A stretch of 64,000 nucleotides of DNA from contig JAJTUP010000029.1 of assembly GCA_021399435.1 (NCBI GenBank), forward strand, positions 186,001-250,000. The letters are read 5' to 3'. The first letter of the stretch is position 1. Each line of letters starts with the position of its first letter. Positions 33,682 to 44,325 of the stretch are shown here, piece after piece. The notes under the pieces were generated by a model. It searched no databases. It saw only the letters and a program-made list of their open reading frames with translations, and was not told the origin of the DNA. The translations under genes and the position numbers were made by a program. The DNA comes from Diaporthe sp. PMI_573 (Eukaryota > Ascomycota > Sordariomycetes > Diaporthales > Diaporthaceae).

Positions 33682-35335
33682 ACTGGATGAGGCTGTTTAC
33701 GGTCTACAACGCGAGCAGTTTCAGCTGGACCCGAGGTGGCAGCGCATTATTGCTCTTCTATGGATGTTCTGTCCTTCAAGACATGTGGGGATAGATCTAC
33801 ACAGAGTTGGGCCCAAAGAGTTGCAAGGGTTGTGTTCGAAATTGATGTAAAAATACCGGCGTGATACACTCTGGCTGTAGCTGTGTCCATATCCGCTCGG
33901 CAGCACTCTGTGAGAACTTAGTTGGAAAAGGGAAGGCGGAAGCCAGGAAGTATGGAATGAAACTGCCCAACGAGCAGACCATGAATTCTGAACCACTGAT
34001 AATCCACAGGAGCCATTGTTTCCTCCTGTGGGCTCTAGGAAGACGCCTCGGGAAGTGGAGGTTGCCTCGGCCAAACTCCTCGTCCCTCGCGCGTGCAAGT
34101 TCCTCCACGTCCCGCCTCGCAACTCCGCCGCCAAAGACCGAATGGCGATACTGACTCAGAGTCTCATCCTATTAGAGGCAACAAGCCCAGTTTCTTTGTA
34201 AGCCCAGAAGTGACACGGAGTCTAGGTCGGCCTTTGATGTGTAAAAGTCTGGTTCTGAGAATCACCCAAGAGCTATGTATAAACACCTTAGCACCTGAAT
34301 CAACGGTTCCAGATTTTCAGACTGAGAAATCATTCTGGAAAAGGTCTAGAGCATTGATATGATTCGTCCTATGAAACTTGGGCGGCACGCCCGACTATGA
34401 GCCCGCGCTTGGCAGCCGAGGACGGACTGGGAGTGGTGCGGCTGGGAACTCGGCAAGGCCACAAGGCTTTTGGTGTTTTGCGCGTGCGCTAAGCTAATTC
34501 TCCTGCTCCCTCAAGCGCCCGCGAGGAAACATCGGCCGAACGGGAATGAAAAAAGAGAGATCGGCCTGTCAGATCGGAGTTAACTGAGCCAAGAGATCGT
34601 CGACGGGGCTTGTCTTTGTGTCTCCGCCTCACCCGTGGAGCATTGCTGATAAGGCTATTCATATATACTCGAAACCAGTAGCGGTTTTCGAGGGACCTGA
34701 GGAGCCCGACTTTTGTGAAGTCAGCGTAACGTCGGCTGAGGAATGGTTCGTCTCGTCCAGGCGCGCTCTCTCTCACAAAGTGGCAGAAAACTAACAACCT
34801 CGAGACAACACATCCGGCGGCGCTCTTGGCATTTTATTGTTGATACTATCGCCTTACAGCCCTATAGCATGAGGCTTGACGCTTCCTGCCGAGCTGGCGA
34901 TGACCTCTGAGACACAGGTAGCGGTGGCGCCCGCTGGATGTAGCCTTGGATATGTTCTCTGGTCTCATCGTCCGCTTGCGGTCTGGAACCGCCGCCAACC
35001 TCTTTGCCAATCCATCCGAGACAGCACGAGGATGCGTTCGCGAACCTCCTCTGTGCGCCATCCGGCCGAGCGGAATGATGTCGTCAAGGACTACTCCTGG
35101 CGAGAGATCTTGACATCTGGGACACGTCAAAAGGCCCGCGGCCTCTGAAGACGGGCAGTCTCTCAGGAGTATAAGTATCGACCAAGTCTGTCTGTCTTGT
35201 AATCTACTCCAGCAGTCAGCACAGCATCATCACAGCAACAACAGTCTCATCAGCGTACAATCATCAGTCCATCTTCCCTCATCTTTTCAGACTCGTAAAG
35301 AACCAACAACCCAAAAAACAAACAACCCAGTAACA
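33682..35335. other. Intergenic, 1.65 kb
   Basis: No gene is recognised. The last about 170 bases form the promoter and leader of the repeat-protein gene: a TATA-like GAGTATAAGTATCG at about 35168 and a CA-rich leader with many CAGCA/ATCA steps. Confidence 0.45.
35167..35181 (+). promoter_or_regulatory. Probable TATA box of the Q...R repeat-protein gene
   Basis: AGGAGTATAAGTATC lies about 160 bases upstream of the ATG at 35336 and is followed by a CA-rich, ATG-free leader, as in highly expressed fungal secreted-protein genes. This is inferred from position and composition. Confidence 0.45.
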
Positions 35336-35905
35336 ATGAAGGCAAGCCTGACAGTCCTCTCCGTCCTCGCGGCCATCGCGGCTGCGCATTCCACCACCGT
35401 GGTCAATAACAATAACAACAACAACTCCCCGACCTCCACCGCGGTCAACAATAACAACAACCCCCCGGCCTCGACCGTGACCGTTGTTGCCCGCCAGGAA
35501 GAGAGCGGTGTCATAGTCATCCCCCGTCAGGATGAGAGCAGCGGCTTTGTTGTTTTCCCACGCCAGACCGAGACGGGGGTCCGGGTCGAGCCCGCCCAGA
35601 CTCAGACAGTGGTCGGCGGTGACGGGTCTAACCCCACCCAGACCGTCGTCGCCCGCCAGGAAGAGAGCAGCATCATAGTCATCCCCCGTCAGGAGAGCAG
35701 CATCGTTGCCGTCCCGCGCCAGAGCGAGACGGTGGTCCGCGGGTCTGAGCCCAGCCAAACTGTAGTCGCGCGCCAGGAAGAGAGCGGTATCATAGTCATC
35801 CCACGCCAGGATGAGAGCAGCGGCTTCGTCGTCGTCGCGCGGCAGACCCAGACGGTGGTCCGCGGCGGCGGGGGCGGGTCCGAGCCTACCGATGTCGCGC
35901 GCTAG
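35336..35905 (+). CDS. Secreted low-complexity protein built of Q...(P/A)R peptide repeats
   Basis: 189 residues, one exon, ATG at 35336 (context TAACAATGAA). A clear signal peptide (MKASLTVLSVLAAIAAAHS) is followed by two Asn-runs (VVNNNNNNN, AVNNNNNPP). From residue about 54 the rest divides into segments that mostly begin with Gln and end with Pro-Arg or Ala-Arg: QEESGVIVIPR, QDESSGFVVFPR, QEESSIIVIPR, QESSIVAVPR, QEESGIIVIPR, QDESSGFVVVAR, plus three longer QT/QS segments containing QTVV. The mature part has no Cys, Trp, Tyr or Lys. I do not recognise a family. A precursor cut after Arg into several short peptides, or a beta-rich wall or amyloid-like protein, are both conceivable. There is no DUF3328 (UstY) partner, so a dikaritin-type RiPP is not supported. 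Confidence 0.75.
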   Translation: MKASLTVLSVLAAIAAAHSTTVVNNNNNNNSPTSTAVNNNNNPPASTVTVVARQEESGVIVIPRQDESSGFVVFPRQTETGVRVEPAQTQTVVGGDGSNPTQTVVARQEESSIIVIPRQESSIVAVPRQSETVVRGSEPSQTVVARQEESGIIVIPRQDESSGFVVVARQTQTVVRGGGGGSEPTDVAR

Positions 35906-36461
35906 AGGGCAGACACTGCTGGCAGTCTTGTCGACAGGTGCTGTAGGGGAGAAGGGAAGCGAGGAACCAAGGAGAGAACGAAGACGAGACGGCGGAGTGA
36001 GGGAAGTGGAACGTTGTAGCTGAGGGGAGAAATGGGATCTGGCCGACGAGGGAATGAAATAGATTCCAGGGAAATCACGTCTTTCAACGTGCCACAGAAC
36101 ATAGAGCATTGCCTCTTAGATCCAGAGTTATCGTGTCAATAGACTGTATTCGTGTCGTCATCATCATATATACAAAGTGCCCAACCCCAGCAGCGAGGCG
36201 CCCAGCAAAGAGTGTAAAGCCCCCACAGAAGGCTGAAACGAGTGTTTGAAAGAAGAAAAAAGAACGTGATCGATCAGGTGAAAGCGACCGTCATAGGGCA
36301 CTGCCCCGGGGGTAAAAAGGGGCACCTCTCGTAACGCTCGGCAAGGACACCACGTTGCCTGCAAACTAAAGGGGGGAGGGACATAACTCATAAGACTCAT
36401 CAACCATAACACATACCATCACCAAACCAAGCCCCCAAGCCACACCCATGTGTAGCTCCTC
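35906..36461. other. Intergenic, 0.56 kb, between convergent genes
   Basis: 3' regions of the repeat-protein gene (+) and the thaumatin-like gene (-). It contains ATATATAC near 36168. Nothing else is recognised. Confidence 0.4.
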
Positions 36462-37357
36462 CTAAGCCCCGCCCTTCTGCTTAGGATTCGCAGGACACCC
36501 GTCCCCCGTGGTCCCAATACAACAAGTAACCTCAGCCCCCTGGCACTTCCCCTCCGAGTTGGCGTCGTCGCGCGGCCACGTAAAAGCCGCCCCCTCACAG
36601 GGCGCAAAAAACCCCGTGGCGGTAAGCTTCGCGGAGTTATCCGGCCTCAGCGGGTTCGCGCACGCACCCTGCCCGTTGTCGGTGCCGCTGTCGCCGGAGC
36701 AGGTGCCCATGCCCCAGAGGTCGAGGGAGCAGCCCGAGAGGACGGCCTTGTCGGCGTTGCAGGAGCAGGTTATCGGGACGGAGAAGCCGTTGCTGTACGT
36801 ATGCCGGGCGTGTCAGTTTGGCTGTTCTTGTTTTTTTTTTTTCCGGCTGTTGATTCGGGGACCGGGGACGGGGGACGGGGGAAGGGAGGGTGTATAACTT
36901 ACACATATGAAACGTCCATGTCAACGCGGTACCCGACATTCCCCCACGACATCAAAGACCCCTCCAGCAAGGAACCATCCCCGTTCATCTCATACTTCTC
37001 AAGGTTGACAGCGACGTTGCCCGCCCAGTCCCGCGGCGCGACGAGCGTGGCAGTCGCGCCGGGCTTCATTGTCCCCGTGCCCGTCCCGCCGGAGACGGGG
37101 CCAGGCACGCCCGCGTTGCCCACATATGAAGTGCTAACGGCCTCGTCCATCTTGTTGACGACGGTGATGGTCAGCTGGTTCGGACCCCCTGCCGCCGCGG
37201 TGACGCTGCTGGCCGCCGCTCGGGGCTTCTCGGCGTGGTAGGCGAGGACGGCGTTGTCGCGCTGCTCTAGTGACGGGGGTGGGGTTTCCTTGGGCCCGCT
37301 TGGGAGGGCATTCGTGAGGGCGAGTAAGCCCATGAGGCAAAGGAGTGTGGTGTTCAT
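36462..37357 (-). CDS. Secreted thaumatin-like protein
   Basis: Small secreted protein with thaumatin/osmotin-like features; family roles are cell-wall glucan binding or defence. The ATG at 37357 gives the signal peptide MNTTLLCLMGLLALTNALP. One 110-nt intron (36793-36902; GTAAGT donor, TACAG acceptor) joins DMDVSYV to NGFSVPITCSC. The central phrase WGNVGYRVDMDVSYVNGFSV matches the thaumatin DVSxVDGFNxP block. The Cys-rich second half contains GCSLDLWGMGTC, GACANPLRP, FFAPCEGAAFTWPRDDANSE and EVTCCIGTTGDGCP. The spliced length is about 260 aa. The usual acidic-cleft residues cannot be assigned with certainty, so enzymatic activity is not claimed. Confidence 0.72.
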
Positions 37358-38634
37358 TTTTAGCGAAAATGTTAATTCTGTTTCTGATATAATGGAAGGA
37401 GTGTAAGTCTGCTCGTTGGGAACAGTGAAAGAGAAGGCCTGCTTGTGATCTCGAAACTTTGGATGTCAAGGAAAGACTGGAGATGTGCAGTGGTTTTATC
37501 TAAAGGAGAGACTGGTGTAGGGCTTCTCCTTTTGCGTCGGGGGTACTCGGCGGACACAAGGTGGTTTAAGAAGTCATGAGAAGATGGCACCATGTTCTCG
37601 ACGTTGGCCGGCCTGGTGGCCCAGGAAGACGGCCGCCATAATATCAACTCGATATCGGCAGGGCCCTGCTGTCCACTAATCCACTGAATAAGCCCGCGGC
37701 CTGTTTTGCTGTCCACCCCAGGATTTGCCAAGATCAAATAAGGTGAGTGTCAATTTGTCGCGCTGAGGCGGGACGGTCAGCGACCAGGAGAAGAGGTGTA
37801 GTGTAGTGTAAGCCACCAAGAATAGACTAGACCTTGGGCCAGAGTTGAAGTGTGTTCGGACAGCCACTCACTCCCGTTGCACACGATAACAAAAAGTCTA
37901 GAACTCCCATGTGGGCGCAAGTCGAGGGAAGCCATTCCCGTCGCCATTGGGCGGGCCGACGACCTCGAAGAGTCGTGGCGGTGTTGGACATACATTGCCC
38001 CCTGCCTAAATGTCTCACTCTTGAAGAAGTTCCAACATAATCGACTCGCCAACGAGATGCAGACAAGAGAATGTAAGAGAACGAACACATATGCACGTCA
38101 GCTTGAACCGTGCCGAGACACTCCGAGCATGTTGCAGCACATCCACCACGCGTGCCTTGCATGCAGCATGTGCAGCCGGCCCATTCCGACGGCCCAACCC
38201 CTTGTAAGCAAGCCACATCTGGAATCTAGAGCCCCCAAGAGGAGGCCGCGATGGCTCGGGCAGCCCAGGAACAGGCCCGCGGGGCTACCGCTCTCCGCAA
38301 ATGAAAACTCAACCACGCGATGGAGGGATGCACAACCATGAAACTGGGAGGATCATCAGCTAGGGTCCAGGTCAGCAACGCCCAGGGGGGGTCTCTTGTC
38401 ACACACGATCCCGACGATTTCGGGAGACGGCAAAACATGGTGTGATGAGATTATTGGTATTCGACATTCAAAATTCGTGGGGGGTAGGTAATCGCACAAC
38501 ATGCCCCAACGCCATACAATGCTCCGGCGAATCAGGAAAAAGAAGTGAACAGAAATGCGGATATCGCTGAATTTAGCGGCGCTCAGCCGCTGCTGCAAAC
38601 ACGAAAATCTCTCCATCAGAAGCCTGTTGTTCGC
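37358..38634. other. Intergenic, 1.28 kb
   Basis: This region lies between the thaumatin-like gene promoter and the Vta1 3' end. Overlapping open frames on both strands (for example 37827-38216 and 37850-38341) have no recognisable motif. No RNA gene is seen. Confidence 0.45.
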
Positions 38635-40104
38635 TCAGCTTGCGCCCAGAGTCTCGAGAGCCCGCCTCAGCTCGCGCACGGCGGTGGGCACATCCTCGAA
38701 GTTCAGGGCCGAGATGGCCCATTTCGCGTGTTTCTGCGCCTGAGCCATGGCTGCGTCGTCAGCGGTAAACGTGGTCGGGGCCTGCTGGCCGAGCCCGACC
38801 GGAGCCGTGTGGGCCGCGGCCGAGTTGCCGAAGCTGGTTGGAGCAGGGACGACGGGCCGCTGGAAGACGGCCGGCGGTGGCATGTTCTTCGGGGTTGGGT
38901 CTGCCGGCGGCGGTGGGGAGAACGCAGGTGGTGGTGGGACGGCTGCATTCGTGGACGGACTCGGGGCGAAGGTTGGGGGACCCGATGGCGCATATGGTGG
39001 TGCGAAGGACGAGGAGGCCGGCGGTGGTGTCGGCGTCCACGTTTGAGGAGCCGAAGGGGCGCCGCCACCGGGTGTATAGTCAGTCGGGTGATTTGCTGGA
39101 GGAGAAATAGGAGACGGTAACGCCGGCGGAGGGTCGAAGTAGCCAGGCGAGCCAGGGTCTGCTGCCTCGTCACCGTAGCCTGGCGCGCTTGGAAGCTTCA
39201 GCTCTCCGTCGTCGGGTACAGCAGCGGGGGGGTCTGGGAGGACCGGGGTATGCGGCAAAGAGACTCCAGCCGAGTCCCTCTTGAGATCTGGATCCGGCGC
39301 ATCCTCGACCGTCGCAGCTCTCGGCACCTGGTCTTGCCCCAGACCCTGGCCACGTGGCTGTTCGGGTGCGTGTCCAACTGGACTGCCAAGCGCCTGGACA
39401 TCGGGATCGGCAGGGTCGAGCTCTTGCTGCTGCGGTGGCAGGTCTTCCTTCTTTGGGTTTGTCTCGTTGGGGTCTTTTCCTTCTTTTATGGCCCTGGTGA
39501 TGCGTGCGGCATTCCACTTGGCATACTTGATCTTCTGCTGTGTCTCTGTGTCGGGTGGCCCCCAGATGTTGACAAGGTTGAAGAAGGTCAGGGCAGCGTC
39601 GAAGGTGCTGGCTGTCTGCTGGGTGACCTTGTTTGCCTTGATTACGCGCTCCGCCCTGTCTAATGTCTCCTGCGCAAACTGCTCGAGATATGCCTGGGCG
39701 GTGGCGTCGTCCATGATGGCGTCCTCGTTCGCGTACTCGTTCTTGGTCTGGAAAAGAGCTCTGTTGTCAGCCCATGCGCCTCCTTACCGGTCCATGGGGA
39801 GGACCAGCTCATCATCAGCGGATACGCACCTGTTCCAGCTTGTCCATAAGGTTGGTTGTGTAATTCAGAATATCTGCATCGGCACTGTGAAGGTTCCTCG
39901 CGAGGATCTGGTTGACGACCCAATACTCGCCTAGGAGCAGTCAGCTATGTTGCCATGCGGCTTGGCTGCGACGCTGTGGGACAAGCATAACATACACCAG
40001 TATGCGATGATGGGCTTGACTGTCGACAGCTGAGCAGCCCTGGTGGCCGTCTTGTAGAGGTTGATGTCGGCCTGCTTGAGGCCCTGCGGTATTTCGTCCG
40101 CCAT
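38635..40104 (-). CDS. VTA1: Vta1/LIP5-like activator of the Vps4 ESCRT ATPase
   Basis: Vta1 binds Vps4 and ESCRT-III on endosomes and promotes multivesicular-body sorting. The ATG at 40104 gives MADEIPQGLKQADINLYKTA, the first MIT-like helix. Introns 39931-39995 and 39748-39829 splice to PIIAYWCEYWVVNQILA and MDKLEQTKNEYANEDAIMDD, both conserved Vta1 blocks. EQFAQETLDRAERVIKANKV and AALTFFNLVNIWGP complete the N-terminal module (about residues 1-165). A long Pro/Ser/Ala-rich low-complexity linker follows. The C-terminal VSL helices (DDAAMAQAQKHAKWAISALN, VRELRRALETLG) bind Vps4. The length is normal for filamentous fungi. The gene is divergent from the disulfide-isomerase gene. Confidence 0.93.
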
Positions 40105-41018
40105 GGCTGGGAAAGGCTTCTAGTTTGCGCCGGGGAAGATTATGGCACGGTTGGCTGGTCGAGGAATGCGCTCGGCCGAGTCTATCACTATAAATCACTC
40201 CAGCTGTGTCGCTTGAAGCGCAGGGGAAAGCAATGGCAATGATCGGAGTCGAGAGCTGTGGTGGGGAGGAGGAGGATGGAATCGTGTGCCTGGCAGCTTG
40301 ACTTGTGTGTGACTGTGCTTGTGACGCAGACCGGGACGGGCAGCTGTGCTCTGGGCTGGCTTGGCGGGGACGTAACGGAATACGTACTGCAGGCAGGCAG
40401 TCGCAATCTGTTACGGCGATGATCAGCCTGACCCCTCCTTGCATACTGTAACTTGTCCCCTGGTCACTATCTGCTCGTCTAATCGATGAAGCAAGCTCAC
40501 GCCACAGTTAAGGTGAGGCCAGCAGAGGCAGTAATAAGTGTGGCTGAAGCTGTGCTCTCCAAAGTGGCATCTCAATTAATTTACCCCGGATTTCTGATCT
40601 TGCTACCGTCGCTTCTAGAAGCCCTCGCCGTCTCCTCACCTCACCCGTTCCCCTCCCTCCTGCCCAGCCCCTCGTATAAGTCGCATTGTACAGTAATTGG
40701 GATTTCCTCCACCGTGGCCTTTTCAAAAGAGGCAACAACATTCAACGTGACACCTTTCACTTTCCCCTTCACTTAAAGCTGCCAACACCACGAGGCAATC
40801 GACTCTGCTTATCTCATATTTGTATTGCCTCCCAGTTCTTCTCCCGTCTGGACATGTCTCTCCTTCAACTTTAAAGTCTAAATACATCGAGAGGCACCTC
40901 AGGTTAATTGCATCAATTACACACACCGTGCAGCCAGTCAAGTTGGCTTGGATCTGCTCTCCATCTCCCCTGCCCCGCCCAGTTCGAGCTCCACGGACGA
41001 GTCAACGTCCAACCCAAC
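40105..41018. other. Divergent promoter region, 0.91 kb
   Basis: Shared 5' region of Vta1 (-) and the disulfide-isomerase gene (+). A pyrimidine-rich leader precedes the ATG at 41019. An upstream AT-rich patch lies near 40560-40590. No other gene is recognised. Confidence 0.45.
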
Positions 41019-42681
41019 ATGCATCACCCCACCCTCTCGACCGCGGCCGTCGCCCTCTTGGCTGCCCTGCCCGCCGCAAATGCAGGCCTCTATCCCAAGA
41101 GGTCGGCCGTGCTCTCTGTCGATGCAAAGAACTACGAGAGCTTGATCGCCAAGTCCAACCAAACCTCCGTAAGGCTCCCTCCTCCCACCCCATACCAGAC
41201 GCAGACCAAGACCCAGCCCATGGTCTGCCGCACTGCATGCTCCTAGGTCCACCTTGGCTAATGCTTTGTCCCTCCAGATCGTCGAGTTCTACGCCCCCTG
41301 GTGCGGCCACTGCAAGAACCTCCAGCCCGCCTACGAGAAAGCCGCCAAGAACCTCGCCGGCCTGGCCAAGGTCGCCGCCGTCGACTGCGACGATGACGCC
41401 AACAAGCCCTTCTGCGGCACCATGGGCGTCCAGGGCTTCCCCACCCTGAAGATCGTGCGGCCTGGCCCCAAGAAGGGCAAGCCCATCGTCGAGGACTACC
41501 AGGGCCCCCGTACCGCCAAGGGCATCGTGGACGCCGTCGTGGACAAGATCAACAACCACGTCCAGCGCGTCTCCGACAAGGAGATTGACTCCTTCCTGTC
41601 CACCAACAACGAGTCCCCCAAGGCCATCCTGTTCACCGAGAAGGGCACCACCAGCGCGCTTCTGAAGAGCTTGGCCATTGACTTCCTCGACGTCATCACC
41701 GTGGGACAGGTCCGCAATACACAGAAGAAGGCGGTGGAAAAGTTTGGCATTGAGAAGTTCCCAACCCTGGTTCTCCTCCCAGGCGGCGACCAAGACAGCA
41801 TCGTGTACGACGGCGAGCTCAAGAAGGAGGCTATGGTCAACTTCCTGTCCCAGGCCGGATCCCCCAACCCGGACCCCGCGCCCAAGAAGAGCAAGGCCAA
41901 GTCCTCCACCCCGAAGAAGCCAGCCAAGAAGGCAGAGGCCGAGCCTGAGACAGAGCCCTCCGCCGAGGCAGAGGAGAAGATTACGGAGCCGGCGGGCGAC
42001 GATAACATCCAAAAGCCGGTCGTGTTCGAAGGGCCCCTCCCGATTCCCATCATCAACTCGGCCGAGAAGCTGGTCAAGAACTGCCTCAGCCCCAAGTCGC
42101 ACACCTGCGTCCTGGCCTTCGTCCCCAAGGAGAACCGCGGCGAGTCGGCCGACAAGGCCCTGTCCTCGCTCGCACAGCTCGCCCACAAGCACCAGGGCAA
42201 GCGCCAGCTGTTCCCCATGTACGAAGTGCACACGGACGACGCGCACTCCAAGGACGTCCTCACGGCTCTTGAGCTGTCGGGGGAGGTCCAGGTCCTAGCC
42301 GTCAACGCCCGCCGCGGCTGGTGGAGGCTGTACGAGGGTGAGGACTTTGGCCACGAGAGCATCGAGAGCTGGGTGGACCAGATCCGCATGAGCGAGGGCG
42401 TCAAGCGCAAGCTGCCCGATGGCGTCGTCGCTGCCGTTGTGGAGGAGACCGAGGCTTCTTCCGAGGCTACTCCGGAGCCTTCCCCGGAGCCCACGCCCGA
42501 GGCCACCGAGGGTGAGGCTGCCGAGAGCAGCGCCACCCCTGAGCCGGAGGTCACCCCGGAGGCGGAGAAGATCTCGGACAGCAACACTGAGGAGGAGACG
42601 TCTTCGAAGGGTGCAGACCCTACCATTCAGGAGGAGACTGCGGAGGAGAAGCCGACGGAGGCGGCCCATGACGAGCTTTAG
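41019..42681 (+). CDS. ER protein disulfide-isomerase, Mpd1/P5-like
   Basis: Thiol-disulfide oxidoreductase of the ER lumen. The ATG at 41019 gives the signal peptide [21 protein letters not shown] 109-nt intron (41169-41277) joins KSNQTS to [14 protein letters not shown], so the thioredoxin domain with its CGHC active site is complete only after splicing. A second, redox-inactive thioredoxin-like domain follows ([18 protein letters not shown]). Then come a Lys/Ala/Pro/Glu-rich linker and a third fold ([20 protein letters not shown]). A long acidic tail rich in Glu, Pro and Thr ends in the ER-retrieval signal HDEL. One active CxxC plus HDEL fits the Mpd1 group rather than Pdi1. The coding region is strongly GC-rich and creates long antisense frames. 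Confidence 0.92.
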
Positions 42682-42972
42682 GAATGGTCATAGTCACTAA
42701 GGAGTGAGTGTAATGTTAGCCGGCGTCTTGGTTTGGGATCGATCCTTTTGTTTATATTAAAATCGAGTGGGCGAAACGCCTTGTGGCCTGAAGGGATGAA
42801 TGAGATGATGTCTCGAGTCGAATTGAAATCGGAATGGTTTTTCTTACCTGACATCCTATCCATGCTTTCCGGGGTATCATGACCTCACATCCCAAACAAC
42901 TGTCCCTCATAACGAACAACCAAACTCTCAAGAAGCCCGTGAACCCTTATGTCCCCGTCTCTCAAGCTCAAA

Positions 42973-43914
42973 TTACCCATCAATCTCCATCTCGTCCACC
43001 CCAACGCCCTTCTCAACGGCCCCCTCCCGAATCATCCTCGCGCCCCTTTCCCGCACACACTTATCCAATATCTGCCGCACCTGCTTACACCCATCAACAC
43101 CCACAGCAAGCATCCCCTCAAGCCGCGAGACCTGCACCCGGCTCTCACAGACCAGGACCGCGACGCGGTCCCCCTTCGCGCCCAGCGTCGCGACCGTGAG
43201 GCTTGGGAGCTCCTGCTCCTCCTGGTGGTTGAGGTCCAGCAGCGGGTCCGCATTGTCGTCGCCCGCGGCGTGGGTCGATGTCGAACCCGCGGTGCACGCG
43301 GCGACGTAGTCTGTCATGGGGATCCCCGCGTCCACTGCGGCGAGGGTGCACGCGTTTATCAGGGCCGCGAGGAGGGAGCCGTCCTGGGAGAGGACGTGGA
43401 GGGAGAAGGTTATTGAGCTGTGGGGGTAGAGGTGCGTGTGGAGGGTTGAGGAGAGGGCGCTGCTTAGGGTTGATTGCATCTCTGAGATGCGTCTGTTGGT
43501 GCGTTGCGCCATGTTAGTCTTCTCTTCAATTGGTCTCCAACCTTATGTTCTGTTCTGTAGGGTATGTGTGGTGAGGATGATGGTGATGGTTACATACTTG
43601 TCGCCCCGTCCCCTCCGTTTCCGGTCGACACTGCTGAACCCGGCGATCACTATGCTCACAGAAACCTCGGCCTCCTTGTCCTGCTCGGACCGCTGCCCTC
43701 CTCCTCCTCCTCCGCCTCCCGCGCGCCGTGCGGACTGCTGGTCGGTGGGGCCCGTCACCACGCACATGACCTTGGTGTTGCCCATCTCGAGGTAGCTGGA
43801 CCCGTCGGCGGCGGCCTGGGTGCGGATCTGGGCGTGGCACCTGCGCAGCTCGTTCCACCGCCTGCCGTCGACGCGCAGCAGGGCGAGGGAGTAGGAGGAT
43901 GTGTCGAGGGGCAT
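42973..43914 (-). CDS. SKI6: Exosome complex RNase PH-like subunit Rrp41 (Ski6)
   Basis: Subunit of the nine-protein RNA exosome core, acting in 3'-5' RNA decay and rRNA processing; eukaryotic Rrp41 is structural. The ATG at 43914 gives MPLDTSSYSLALLRVDGRRW, then NELRRCHAQI, GSSYLEMGNTKVMCVVTGP and a GFSSVDRKRRGRGDK block. A 105-nt intron (43493-43597) joins GRGDK to RISEMQSTLSSAL. The second exon has SLLAALINACTLAAVDAGIP and MTDYVAACTAG, conserved RNase PH blocks. An unusual loop of eight glycines (RRAGGGGGGGGQRSEQDK) interrupts the first half, where family members normally have a short acidic loop. The C-terminus is normal. The gene is divergent from the glutathione-transferase gene. Confidence 0.92.
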
Positions 43915-44325
43915 TGCGCTGGTGATGGTGGTGGTGGTGTGTGATGGCGGTACAGCTTGGTTTTGGGTTACCCTGAGGGAGTACAAGAGGATTCGCTAGG
44001 TCTCTGGGGTTTGTGGGAGGTGGGCTTGTATCGGAGGAGTGTGAGTTTGTTGACAATTGTAGGCGTGCAAACGGCAGAGTCGCGGGCGATGATTGAAGCT
44101 CGGGAAGCTTGATGGAAATTTTGGTGGGGCTGTTTTGGGTGCAGGGGTCCCCCCACCTGAGCAGGGTCAGGGGTGTGCTCTCTTACAGCATCGACATGAC
44201 GCGGGGAAAGCATCGACGAGGCGATGATGGTGTTCGACTTCTACTTATGCATCCAATCCTTTGTGCTTTCCAGGTTATTTCGTCCAGCAAGCCTTGTTCA
44301 AGCCAGAAACTTCACACCATTCAAA
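43915..44325. other. Divergent promoter of Rrp41 and the glutathione transferase, 0.41 kb
   Basis: Compact shared promoter. An in-frame upstream ATG for the transferase lies at 44224. No TATA box stands out. Confidence 0.5.

Noticed and set aside
35279..36109. 276-codon minus-strand open frame
   Set aside because: It is the mirror of the repeat-protein gene, with repetitive Asp/Ala/Leu composition and no start context; the plus strand has a signal peptide and promoter.
35336..37357. Dikaritin/ustiloxin-type RiPP cluster
   Set aside because: The precursor-like repeats lack Lys-Arg sites and Tyr, and no DUF3328 (UstY), tyrosinase or methyltransferase gene lies nearby.
41002..42246. 414-codon minus-strand open frame, also 41496-42626
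   Set aside because: Antisense shadows of the GC-rich disulfide-isomerase coding sequence; the plus strand carries CGHC and HDEL.
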